A stretch of DNA of 64,000 nt from Ariolimax columbianus. Taxonomy: Eukaryota > Mollusca > Gastropoda > Stylommatophora > Arionidae. Of the stretch, positions 41,740-51,479 are shown one piece after another. Each line of letters begins with the position of its first letter. Position 1 is the first letter of the stretch. The position numbers and the translations under genes are program-made. The notes under the pieces are model-generated. The model did no database searches, was not told the origin of the DNA, and saw only the letters and a list, made by a program, of their open reading frames with translations. The DNA is taken from NCBI GenBank assembly GCA_036924085.1, contig JAVGWX010000013.1:45145175-45209174 (forward strand), in the 5' to 3' direction.

Positions 41740-42720
41740 CACATCTACCTAGTTGACGCGCAGTCCAACTTAACAAAAACAAACAACAACTCTGATTGAC
41801 TATTGAAGTTATTGCTCAACGCTTTTGTTGTTGTTTTTATTCATAATTTACATGGATACAATGACACAGTTGGCTAACCCTCATGAAGAGTCCCTCAGTG
41901 AACTGTTGTCTGCTGATGATCAGGTCATCTTTTGCCAAAATGAAAAAGACCTACAACACCACCTGAACTATCTCCATTTAGCTTGTAACAAATATGACAT
42001 GAAGGTCAGCACAAGCAAGACAGAGACTGTTGATTTCACATGAACAATTTCAGAGAAGTTTCCACATAAGAGATATTGATATCAATCAAGTACGGGAGTT
42101 CAAATACCTAGGTAGTATATTTGAGGATGATGGTAGAGTGGACAGAGAGACTGCACATAGAAGTCAGAAGGCAAACAGTGTCCACTATCAAATTGCATCG
42201 ATTTTGAAACACCATAGAGTGCTTGTTTCAACTAAGAGGAGGCTGATAAATACACTATTTATTCCTACATTGTATTACTAATATCAATCTTTGTCCTTAC
42301 TAGCAACCCATAAGAGTAAGATCCAGAGCTGTGAGATGCGCTGTGTGAGAAGTGCAGCCGGGAAGACAATCCGTGACCGAATCCGCAACACCACGGTGAG
42401 GCAAACAATGGGGCAAATCCAGTTAGTGCCTACATTGACGAGAGTCAAGTGGTTTGGTCATTTAGTTAGAATGCATTACGGCCAGCCTGCACCAAGAGCA
42501 TATCAAATGTAGGTCTCCGGTCCACGAGCAAGAGGCAGACCACAACGTCAATGGATCGATCATGTCTCTGACACTCTGAGGAAGTTACACATAACGACAC
42601 CACAAGCCTCCCACCTGACGATGACAAGAAATATAGGCGTCCCACCTCTCTGCGACGCCGTCTCACCTCTCTGCGACGCCGTATGACAAGAGCAGTACAA
42701 TAGGACAACAGAAGAAGAAG
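41740..42720 (+). pseudogene. LINE ORF2 palm end and C-terminus with GAA tail
   Basis: Three ORF pieces in order: LSADDQVIFCQNEKDLQHHL (catalytic ADD box) with YDMKVSTSKTETVDF; VREFKYLGSIFEDDGRVDRE and QIASILKHHRVLVSTKRRL; then SCEMRCVRSAAGKTIRDRIR, PTLTRVKWFGHLVRMHYGQP. Frameshifts separate them. A short GAAGAAGAAGAAG tail ends it at 42712-42724. Confidence 0.8.
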
Positions 42721-42829
42721 AAGAGGAAACTCAACGTCTGTCCTTATGCAGCGTAACGTTTGTTATTGGTTCGAACTCGCACGTGTACAAACGTATTGTT
42801 TTATTTAAAAAAGATCCATATCTCCAAGC

Positions 42830-43000
42830 AAGTTGTTGTTGCTTAGATGTTTGCCTCACTAGTTTCTACTGGCGGAGGCGCGCCCATTCCACCCAAGACC
42901 GTAGTCCATTGGGCGATATCAGTACGCATAAACCAGTGCTTGGATGCATGTGTGCGTCTGTATGTACCCGTGCTAGGTTTGTGCGCCTCGGAAGCTAGCC
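42830..43000 (+). mobile_element. R4 dispersed repeat copy
   Basis: Matches 22866-22995 inverted: CTTAGATGTTTGCCTCACTA, GTTTCTACTGGCGGAGGCGC, GCGATATCAGTACGCATAAA. About 115 bp are well conserved. Confidence 0.65.
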
Positions 43001-44435
43001 CAACCAAAGTGCAATGGAAGGGCCTCACAAGCAAGTATAATTATTTGAAGAATAATACAAGCATTTATACATATGTTTATTTATGTATATATTTCAATTT
43101 GCATTAATATAAACCCTTCGAAACCCCAAATTGGACCCGGACCCAAATGGGGTCAGGATTTCACGTTTGTTTACTACTTTCCTATACAACAGAGATTATA
43201 GACAAATAAATATAACATATCCATCACCGCACAAAAGATGTAGAATTTCTAATGGGTTGGTCTGAGAATAAGGGCGTGGTAGCTACACTTGTTACAACGC
43301 AGGACGGCAAAGCAGTCTAGGCACAACAAGAGTGGCACCAGTAATCGTTTCTGATCAGGCCATCTGACATATAGGGTGTGTCATGACGATGTCACTGTGG
43401 GCGTTCTAGTCCCATCCACAAGCGTTCATTGTTTCCGACCATATGATGAGATACCTAAGTACCGAGACTCTCTCGTACACTGGTAAGAGCATTAGCCTTC
43501 TCTCAGCTTACCTTGTGGCAACTGTGACCCGATGCCTTGCGTCATAATGTTCTTATCTCAGGTATCAGCAGGCAACTTGTTGTGTCAGCTTCCTCCATAC
43601 AATTGGGGCATCAGATATTGTAGCTATTTTACTATTTTTAATTTGCAAAAATAAAAATAAAAATACGCAAAAAAGTAAATTCAACAAAACGTGTTATAAA
43701 TAATTCGCTTGTGTAATTTATTTTAATAAAAAAAACTAACCTATTTGTGTTCAAATTTTCAGTTGTCACTTCGAAATAAGTTTCGTTTCGTTTATTAATG
43801 ACATCACGCTATAAGGAGATCGGTTTTCCAGTGACAAGATTTGGCCTAAGGCAGGGTGAGTTGTGTTTTGTCATTAATTACCACGTTTCTGAGTGATCCT
43901 CTCTCTGCTCACTTGACGCATTATAAAATAGAAAATCAATGTGTAAATCTTTGCAAGTTCTAATTAAAATACATCTCTTATATGTATCAATAAATGTTCT
44001 GTAGTATTCGCATCATTTCATCAATACTTTACTAAAATCTTTGGTAATCGTTTAAAATGTTTAATTTTTTTTTATCCTTCACTGTTGAGAAATGTAAGTT
44101 GAAGTGTGTTCTCTTATTTCCATTACGCATCTTAAACAATAATATAGCACCATTTTCTCATCCTTCTTTTGCAGTTGTTGTGTGTTGTTAGATGGTGGTT
44201 TCTGTAGCAATTTTCTTTAACATTATGAGTTTGTTAGCCCCCAGTACAGCCCCTATTGAATCACTTATTGCTATACACTTACATTGTAGCACAGACCATA
44301 TTACTTACTCTGCAGTATCCAATTGGTAGATGTGATTCTATTGGTTGATAAATTAAAGATGGAAAGCTATTTTATAATTCTGGATCGGAGTAAGTGAAGT
44401 GAAATGAGGAATCTAGAAAGCAAATACGGTTTTCT
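43001..44435. other. AT-rich stretch, nothing recognised
   Basis: No motif-bearing ORF. A GGACCCGGACCCAAATGGGG motif near 43132 has short internal symmetry. No TSD pair found. Confidence 0.4.
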
Positions 44436-44454
44436 TTATGCGTCATCGTGTAGT

Positions 44455-45065
44455 CTGTCCTTTGCAGAACGTCGCTCTCACAAGAGCCGATCTGTAAGAC
44501 TCGATCTCTGGCCAGACCGTCACTCTCATAACAGCCGATCTGTACGACTCGCTCTGGCCAGAACGTCGCTCTCACAACAGCCGATCTGTAAGACTATCAA
44601 TCTCTAGCCAGAACGTCGCTCTCACAACAGCCGATCTGTAAGACTCTCAATCTCTAGCCAGAACGTTGCTCTCACAACAGCTGATCTGTAAACCTCTCGA
44701 TCTCTAGCCAGAACGTCGCTCTCACAACAGCCGATCTGTAAGACTCTCAATCTCTAGCCAGAACGTTGCTCTCACAACAGCTGATCTGTAAACCTCTCGA
44801 TCTCTAGCCAGAACGTCGCTCTCACAACAGCCGCTCTGTAAGACTCTCAATCTCTAGCCAGAACGTCGCTCTCACAACAGCTGATCTGTAAACCTCTCGA
44901 TCTCTAGCCAGAACGTCGCTCTCACAACAGCTGATCTGTAAGACTCTCGATCTCTAGCCAGAACGTCGCTCTCACAACAGCCGATCTGTAAGACTCTCAA
45001 TCTCTAGCCAGAACGTCGCTCTCACAACAGCCGATCTGTAAGACTCTCGATCTCTGGCCAGAATG
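44455..45065 (-). repeat. 50-bp array at LINE-E 3' end
   Basis: About 12 units with CTAGCCAGAACGTCGCTCTC and ACAACAGCCGATCTGTAAGA. The unit encodes the ARDRESYRSAVVRATFW end of LINE-E. GAT/GCT and GTC/GTT variants alternate in an order that suggests 100-bp dimers. Confidence 0.9.
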
Positions 45066-45524
45066 CCAGCCTCCGTCGCTGCCATCTTCAGGACCTCTGT
45101 GATGTCTTGTGTCCATCTGCTTCTCGGTCTGCCACTGCCCCGCCTTCCTGGAAACACACCCTCCGATATTGTTCTCTCTAGGCCATTATGGCGTTCGATG
45201 TGACCAAAATATTTCAGTTTTCTGGATAAGATATTGTTTACCAACCAATGTTCGTCGATGTCAAGCTCTTTTAGTATATCTCCATTTTTGCGTTTCGCCA
45301 CCCATGGTATTTTGAGCACCCTCCTGTAGCATTTCAGCTCAAAAGAGCCAATACTTTTCTTAAGTGTCTGTGTGGTGGTCCACGTTTCACATCCGTACGT
45401 TGCCACCAGGAAGATGCAAGATCGTAGCATTTTTATGTTCGTCTTTTTATTAGAGTTCTGCCACAGATTCTTCATCTTATTCAACCTCTGCCTGGCCATA
45501 ACCATTCTCCTTCTAACTTCCTTC

Positions 45525-45705
45525 AGGCAATCTCCATTGTTGCTTATGATTGAGCCAAGGTACTCAAAACTTGTGACATTCTCAATCTCCATTGTTGCTT
45601 ATGATTGAGCCAAGGTACTCAAAACTTATGACATTCTCAATCTCCATTGTTGCTTATGATTGAGCCAAGGTACTCAAAACTTGTGACATTCTCAATCTCC
45701 TGTTA
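45525..45705 (-). repeat. 55-bp array in LINE-E
   Basis: Three nearly identical units with TCTCCATTGTTGCTTATGAT and TGAGCCAAGGTACTCAAAAC, encoding SFEYLGSIISNN on the minus strand. Confidence 0.9.
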
Positions 45706-45724
45706 CTCCAAGATAACTTTAGGT

Positions 45725-45895
45725 TTGATTTTTGCCTTGTCTGTGCTCATAATATTGGTTTTACTTATATTCAGGTACAAATTTTTGCCTTGTCTGTTTT
45801 TCTTATCTTGGTTTTATTTATATTCAGGTACAGATTTTTGCCTTGTCTGTGCTCATTATCTTGGTTTTACTTATATTCAGGTACAGATTCTGGTC
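45725..45895 (-). repeat. 53-bp array in LINE-E
   Basis: Three units (GCCTTG at 45734, 45787, 45840) plus a partial one, encoding LYLNISKTKIMSTDKAK. Confidence 0.9.
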
Positions 45896-46120
45896 TTCAC
45901 TGTGTTGTTTTACCGATAGGATCATCTGTTCCAGCTCTACAGCGCACCTTGATAGGACAACTGTGTCATCGGCATATCTCAGCTCCGATCTCTCGTTTCC
46001 GCCGATTGTTAAAGGCTCGAACTTGTCATGATTTTCATCGTTCTTAACGTTCCTCATTATTGATTCGGCATATTTTGAACAAATATGGGAAAAGTATGCA
46101 TGATTGTCTTACGCCCTTTT

Positions 46121-46501
46121 GAACCTCGAACGGGATTAAGATGCTGAGCAGCGCAAGAGCTGCAGTGGCCAGCGACCCATAGCTGACTGCTAGCGTCAGA
46201 GCCAGTGAACCATAGCTGCCAAGACCCTTCTACACCTCCAAGCGGTGGTCCTGGATAACAGGCTGCAGCAGGGCAGACTGGCTAAGGAGAGGGGATCGAA
46301 GAGGGAATGCTAACCCGGTACTCAAAACATGCTTGCTGAAGTCGGATGTGTTGGACCGAAAGGTGCAAAGATCGCAGCCAAGCTGTAAACTACGACACAA
46401 CGCATTCCGTTCTCTGGACTACATTCTGCTACTTAACCCCTTTCAGTGTTTGGTAATGGGAGATTGAGAACGAACGAAGAAGAAGAAGAAGAACCTCGAA
46501 C
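46121..46501 (+). mobile_element. R1 full-length copy with exact 11-bp TSD
   Basis: R1 spans 46132-46490 (359 bp) between two copies of GAACCTCGAAC. It begins GGGATTAAGATGCTGAGCAG and ends AACGAACGAAGAAGAAGAAG. The insertion splits the LINE-E RT between coding blocks that join perfectly once R1 is left out, which proves R1 is a discrete mobile unit. Confidence 0.95.
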
Positions 46502-46555
46502 AAGTCTAACGTTTCGCTGGCAATTCGAACCGCTGCTTGTTGTTTCTGATATAAA

Positions 46556-46850
46556 TATTCTACATGCTCTTACCATTGTTAAGACACAAACACATCCCAG
46601 TGGAGACAAGGAGACTAGTTGATTAATAATATGTGTATACCAACTCTCTGCTACCAGTGTCAGACATGGACACTCACCATGACAACTGAAAGAACAACCA
46701 GGGTGTTCAGAATCAGCTGTTTGAGAAAACAAAACTGTAGGGGTCACACGGCTGGACATATTGTGAAACGAGGACATCAAAAAGAAGGTGGATGAAATAT
46801 TGTGCACGAATTACATAAATAAAAGTAAAAATCATGTAACACATTAGGAA
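46556..46850 (+). pseudogene. LINE C-terminal fragment
   Basis: The plus frame gives LIINMCIPTLCYQCQTWTLT and TRVFRISCLRKQN, a thumb-region motif of yet another LINE, then degraded HIVKRGHQKE. Confidence 0.6.
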
Positions 46851-46854
46851 TATA

Positions 46855-47118
46855 GTGTTAAGTAACCCATAGCATTACTGCCGTAGGGGAGTGAGATGTT
46901 AGCGATCTCACATTTCAAAGGCTCGGCTATATGAGAGCGGTAGCCATCTCCTCTCCCTCGCCGCTTTTACTTCCCGGACTGAACCGGTACCCATTTAAGG
47001 GTGGGTCAACCCCGGAGCCGTTGTGGTCTGAAAAAACATTTCCGCCTCAACTGGGGAATGAACCTAGGACCACTCAAATGCGAAGCCAGAACGCTAACCC
47101 CTGCGCTACGCGGCGTGT
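46855..47118 (-). mobile_element. S3 tRNA-derived SINE
   Basis: On the minus strand the head GCGTAGCGCAGGGGTTAGCG contains an A box (TAGCGCAGGGG) and AGGTTCATTCC about 40 bp downstream is a B box. The body contains GGTTGACCCACCCTTAAATG. TSD not resolved. Confidence 0.7.
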
Positions 47119-47184
47119 TAGGCACATATTTTTCTAGACCAACTGCACATTAGGGGTGTTGTTGTCATTATCGCCCCAGTGTCT

Positions 47185-47295
47185 GTACCTTCTATTGGGT
47201 ACCCAATTTTTCACGGCGGGTCAGCCTTGGGAATCATTTTGCCATCGGAAAAATCCCTCACCATCTGGGGACCGAAACCCGATCGCTCGGACCGT
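47185..47295 (-). mobile_element. S3-related SINE fragment
   Basis: Same segment order as S3: GGGTACCCAA, CGGCGGGTCAGCC and CTGGGGACCGAAACCCGATC (a B box on the minus strand, GGGTTTCGGTCCCC). The A-box end is missing. Confidence 0.5.
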
Positions 47296-47299
47296 TCCA

Positions 47300-47565
47300 T
47301 TGATGACATTGAAATGCAGAAAATAGAGTGGTCCAGTATCCCGATAAAAAGATCACCAAATCTACCAGCTGTATGGCTCTTCAACACAAGAGAAGAGGGT
47401 TACAGAACATGACGTAGACCATGAAAACAATGGATAGACGGTGTAATTGAGATGATAAAGAGATATGGCACGGCAACAGCATTGACGACACATCTGACAC
47501 TGAAAAGAAAACTGCACCTCCCCACGGTGACTACCGATACAAGTGGATAGAAGAAGAAGAAGATA
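47300..47565 (+). pseudogene. LINE C-terminal end with GAA tail
   Basis: With a frameshift: QWIDGVIEMIKRYGTATALT, THLTLKRKLHLPTVTTDTSG, then (GAA)4 at 47549-47561. The ending before a GAA tail resembles the tail architecture of LINE-A and R1. Confidence 0.65.
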
Positions 47566-47699
47566 CGAGAAGGCTCCAAAAGAAAACCTTAAAAATTGGA
47601 TAGAAATGAAAAAAAATCATACCTTTGCATTGTAATTTGTTAATATGGTTGGTAAGGATGTCACGAGTGTCCTGCGCGCGTGATAACTGTGCAGACAAA

Positions 47700-48135
47700 C
47701 AACATGACATCCTAATTATAGTTCCAAGATGACCGCCTCACTATTGACACGCACAAAATAGGAGTAGCGTTCTGTTATTCACTTTTTGAGCTGCGAAGGA
47801 ATGAATGAAGCTACAGTACAGTGTTGCACGCCTTTCACTCCAGCAAGTGTATGAGTGGAGTAGGAAGCTCCAAAACGGCGTGAGTTCTGTGAGAGACTGT
47901 TCATGACCGGGTCAGATATACACCGAGTAGTGACCCCAGAATCGATTACAGCCGTTGACCGACTCGTAAAGGAACATCGCCGATTGACCGAGTGAAAGTG
48001 ATGCATCACCGTACTGGACCTTCCTTTGCCGATGAGTTTTTATATGTTTCACCCCTTCGCCGCTAAATAAAAAACGGGTAACAGAATGCTTCTCTCCTTT
48101 GGTGCATGTCAATAGTGGGACAACCATCTTTTAAC
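47700..48135. mobile_element. Second palindromic mariner fossil
   Basis: The left arm, plus strand, gives ASVYEWSRKLQNGVSSVRDC and, in the next frame, RVVTPESITAVDRLVKEHRR, typical mariner N-terminal domain. The right arm, minus strand, gives PLLTCTKGEKHSVTRFLFSG and GVKHIKTHRQRKVQYGDASL, the start of the same protein. The first ~80 bp of both arms align: CACTATTGACACGCAC on the left versus CACTATTGACATGCAC on the right (inverted). The catalytic half is missing. Confidence 0.65.
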
Positions 48136-48157
48136 TGCAATTGGCTGGCTTGGCTTC

Positions 48158-48503
48158 GTTCGTTCTCAATCTCCCGCTACCAAACTCTGAAAGAGCTTAA
48201 GTAGCAGAATGTAGTCCAGAGAACGTAATGCGTTTTGTCGTAGTTTACAGTTTGACTGCGATATTTGCACCTTTCGGTCCAACAAATCCGACTTCAGCAA
48301 GCATTTTCTGAGTACCGGGTTAACACTCCCTCTTCGATCCCTTCTCCTTAGCCAGTCTGCCCTGCTGCAGCCTGTTATCCAGGATCACCGCGTGGAGGTG
48401 TAGAAGGGTCTTGGCAGCTCTGGTTCGCTGGCCCTGACGCTAGCAGTGAGCTATGGGTCACTGACCACTGCAGCTCATGCGCTGCTCAGCATCTTGATCA
48501 CTT
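48158..48503 (-). mobile_element. R1 full-length copy, unexpanded
   Basis: Minus orientation from GTTCTCAATCTCCCGCTACC through TTGACTGCGATATTTGCACC and CAGCCTGTTATCCAGGATCA to GCTGCTCAGCATCTTGATCA. It has a single copy of both segments that are amplified at 31.5-33.8 kb. Flanks AACTGCAATT and AATTGCAATT may be the TSD. Confidence 0.85.
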
Positions 48504-48824
48504 AATTGCAATTAACATGTCATGTTGTTCGTCTGCATCGCGATGGCACATACAGGGTACTCTTGACATCCTTAGCAATAATATTAACACGTTACAATAC
48601 AAAGGCATGACTTTTATCATTTCTATTCCACTTTAAAGACTTTAATTTTGAGCCACCATCGTAAATTAAAGATAAGAAACTATTATTAAAATTCTGGATC
48701 GGAGTCAGTTCGTCAAAAAATTATATCGCCATTCTTCGGTTGAATTATAATTATGTAAATACTAAAACAGTGTAGTGTGGATGCAGCTGCTGTTTGGCAT
48801 CAGTAGAAAAGGACTTGCATTTCA

Positions 48825-49005
48825 TGACAAAGGTACGGGCTAACCTCTCGCTACTGGCCGTTCCATTCGACCCAGCCGTAGTTGGGTATCTGGCTGATAG
48901 TAAGGGAAGGAAAAATGCATCGAGGAAGGAATCTAACTATCGACCTCACTGAGCTGTGTCTTAGTACAGTGAAGATTCTAACCATTCTCCCACGACGGCA
49001 ATGTC
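48825..49005 (-). mobile_element. Possible tRNA-like SINE remnant
   Basis: On the minus strand CGTGGGAGAATGGTTAGAAT resembles an A box region and GAGGTCGATAGTTAGATTCC a decayed B box. No tail or TSD. Confidence 0.3.
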
Positions 49006-49041
49006 TGCTTTGGAATTCCATCTACCGTTTAATGTGGATGC

Positions 49042-49351
49042 ATAGACCCAATGGGGATTCCGTGGCGAAGTGGTTAAGCCGTCGGCCTCGTGATCAAGGG
49101 GTGTGGGTTCGACTCCGGACTCTTTGCCGTCTTTTTCACGGATATTGATGAGGAGTCCCCTGCATCTCGTAGTCGCCCCCTAGTCGTCTTGTCCTTGACT
49201 TGCCACTGGGGTTGGGCGGCACGAGACGAGAGAGTGAGGATAAAAAGTAGTACAGTTAATCCTTACTAAAAATATCGCTAGAAAAATTAATTATGTCATC
49301 ATCGTCTACGATGGACGGCTGCCTTTGCCTTTGCCTTTTTATAGACCCAAT
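49042..49351 (+). mobile_element. S1 SINE with exact 11-bp TSD
   Basis: S1 spans 49053-49340 between ATAGACCCAAT copies. Consensus-quality boxes: A box TGGCGAAGTGG, B box GGTTCGACTCC. The 3' tail is GCCTTTGCCTTTGCCTTT. It is the best S1 copy here and likely the youngest. Confidence 0.95.
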
Positions 49352-49384
49352 AGTATGGACTACAACATAGGACTAGCACAAAAG

Positions 49385-49535
49385 ACTGGAGCACCCAGGT
49401 CCACTTTCATCAGCACATTCGGGACGTAAGGAAACCTACTACAACCCGCCACTTTAGGTCCTTTTCAAAGCGCACAAAAGAGTAAACGTACTCATGATGG
49501 GCGTTATTCAACACGAACATCACCAACTAACATAA
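49385..49535 (+). mobile_element. R2 3' fragment
   Basis: Holds GGTCCACTTTCATCAGCACA, GGTCCTTTTCAAAGCGCACA and ACTCATGATGGGCGTTATTC. The 5' half is absent. Confidence 0.7.
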
Positions 49536-49825
49536 CTTAACTTAACTTAACTTAAACTTAACTTAACTTAACATAACATAACATAACTTAACATAACTTC
49601 ACTTAACTCAACTTAACTCAACTCAACTCATCTCAACTCAACTCAACTTAACTTAACTTAACTTAACTTAACTTAACTTAACTTAACTCAACTTAACTTA
49701 CTTAACTAAACTTCAATTAGCTTAACTTAACTTAACTTAACTTAACTTAACTTAACTTCACTTCACTTCACTTCACTTCACTTCACTTCACTTCAATTAA
49801 CATAACTTAACTTAACTTAACGTCT
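49530..49825 (-). repeat. (TTAAG)n expansion of LINE-H tail
   Basis: About 290 bp of CTTAA/CTCAA/CTTCA pentamers on the plus strand, directly joined to the LINE-H stem-loop at 49826. Blocks of variants (AACTC, CTTCA) show local spreading. Confidence 0.9.
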
Positions 49826-50117
49826 TTAAACTGGTTTAGAAGACTCTGCAGAATCTGTATACAATCAGTTTCCTTAACATTCACTTCATCTAAAGATACC
49901 TATGCGCATCTATTCTATTCTTGAATGCATTAAATAATTGACTCTGCCTCCACTTTTTCATGTATCAATGCATTCCAAACATTCGCTACTCTCTGGCTAA
50001 ACAAATATTTCTTAGTATCTAATCTGGACCTTTCTTTAATTAATGTGTGGCTGCACACATTTTTGTTCTTGTTGGCGGCGGTATTCAAAAAAACAACAAC
50101 TTGTTATGATCTAATTG

Positions 50118-50535
50118 ATTCCTTCCGTCTGGGGAACTGAGACGCTGGTCCAGTCAGGGACAACATAGTAGCCATGACGCCTCGTCAGGGTCAGGCAAAC
50201 TACACTGACCAAGACCATAATCTCTCTTCCATATAGCGTTCCATGGAAACAGGCTGTTTTCGAGGCTGCCTAGCTGACGAGATTTGGATCGATGTTGTCT
50301 CCGTAGTAATGAACGCTCCGCAGATGAAGCCAAGCATCGCACAGCCCCTTGGAGGACCGCGGTCCGCCTTCATCAGCATGCTCAGGACGTGAGGAAGGCT
50401 ACTACAACCCGCCACTCAACATCCTTTTCAGGGCGTACCAAAGAGTAAACTTACTCATTATAGACCTCAAACAACAACAACAACAACAAACAACAACAAC
50501 AACAACAAACAACAACAAGGTCATATTCTTTCCGT
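50118..50535 (+). mobile_element. R2 full-length copy with 11-bp TSD
   Basis: R2 spans 50129-50524 between ATTCCTTCCGT and ATTCTTTCCGT (one mismatch). It begins CTGGGGAACTGAGACGCTGG, includes one CAGGGTCAGGCAAACTACAC unit, and ends in (AAC)n of about 45 bp. It splits LINE-H cleanly. Confidence 0.9.
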
Positions 50536-50629
50536 TGATTATCTTATACACCTTGTTTAGATCATCTCGAAGTCTTCTCTTTTCTAGCCACGCTATTTCT
50601 GAGTCTTTCCTCATAACTACAATTCTGGA

Positions 50630-51250
50630 ATCCGACTATCAGTTTTGTCTGGAATCCGACTATCAGTTTTGTCGCTCTTCTCTGTATCTGTAATTCTGGA
50701 ATCCGACTATCAGTTTTGTCGCTCTTCTCTGTATCTGTAATTCTGGAATCCGACTATCAGTTTTGTCGCTCTTCTCTGTATCTGTAATTCTGGAATCCGA
50801 CTATCAGTTTTGTCGCTCTTCTCTGTATCTGTAATTCTGGAATCCGACTATCAGTTTTGTCGCTCTTCTCTGTATCTGTAATTCTGGAATCCGACTAACA
50901 GTTTTGTCGCTCTTCTCTGTATCTGTAATTCTGGAATCCGACTATCAGTTTTGTCGCTCTTCTCTGTATCTGTAATTCTGGAATCCGACTATCAGTTTTG
51001 TCGCTCTTCTCTGTATCTGTAATTCTGGAATCCGACTATCAGTTTTGTCGCTCTTCTCTGTATCTGTAATTCTGGAATCCGACTATCAGTTTTGTCGCTC
51101 TTCTCTGTATCTGTAATTCTGGAATCCGACTATCAGTTTTGTCACTCTTCTCTGTATCTGTAATTCTGGAATCCGACTATCAGTTTTGTCGCTCTTCTCT
51201 GTATCTGTAATTCTGGAATCCGACTATCAGTTTTGTCGCTCTTCTCTGTA
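50630..51250 (-). repeat. 47-bp array in LINE-H coding region
   Basis: About 13 units, nearly identical. Single-base variants (ctaac for ctatc, gtcac for gtcgc) mark individual units. Confidence 0.95.
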
Positions 51251-51479
51251 TCCTTTCCAGCATATTTGTATCCTCTCTACGACAAGGACCACACACCGGC
51301 ACATATTACTCCAACCTAGGTCTAACTAAAAACATCGTTTAACTAGAAGATCTGCTCACTTTAACGACACGTTAAAAATCACATAACGGCAACAATCGCA
51401 TAGACAAGCAATAAAACACGACCATTCGTCTCGACATCTCTAGTCGCACAACAGACATTCGACCAACCTTTTGGAATAA

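Larger units (their letters stand above)
44440..46555 (-). pseudogene. LINE-E RT to C-terminus with three arrays and nested R1
   Basis: Minus-strand order: KQQAAVRIASETLDLFEVQK and GVRQ (motif B; split by R1 at 46132-46490), MRNVKNDENHDKFEPLTIGG, ELRYADDTVVLSRCAVEL (catalytic YADD), NLYLNISKTKIMSTDK (in a 53-bp array), NVTSFEYLGSIISNNGD (in a 55-bp array), MLRSCIFLVATYGCETWTTT, LSRKLKYFGHIERHNGLERT, GSGRPRSRWTQDI, ARDRESYRSAVV (in a 50-bp array). The 206-aa ORF 45592-44972 holds most of the C-terminus. YADD is intact but the enzyme is fragmented. Confidence 0.85.
49826..51330 (-). pseudogene. LINE-H copy with nested R2 and 47-bp array
   Basis: LINE-H from its 3' stem-loop (49826-49880) through VANVWNALIHE-like coding, then the inserted R2 (50129-50524), then coding complement of RLRDDLNKVYKIINGK and EERLRNSVA, then an array of about 13 units of 47 bp (50630-51250) holding TAATTCTGGAATCCGACTAT and CAGTTTTGTCGCTCTTCTCT, then TCCTTTCCAGCATATTTGTA and CCAACCTAGGTCTAACTAAA. 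The order matches 19700-19930, which has a single unit. Confidence 0.85.

Noticed and set aside
49530..49825. Telomeric or subtelomeric repeat (TTAAG is close to TTAGG)
   Set aside because: The pentamer is joined to the LINE-H stem-loop in this and other copies, so it is a retrotransposon tail.
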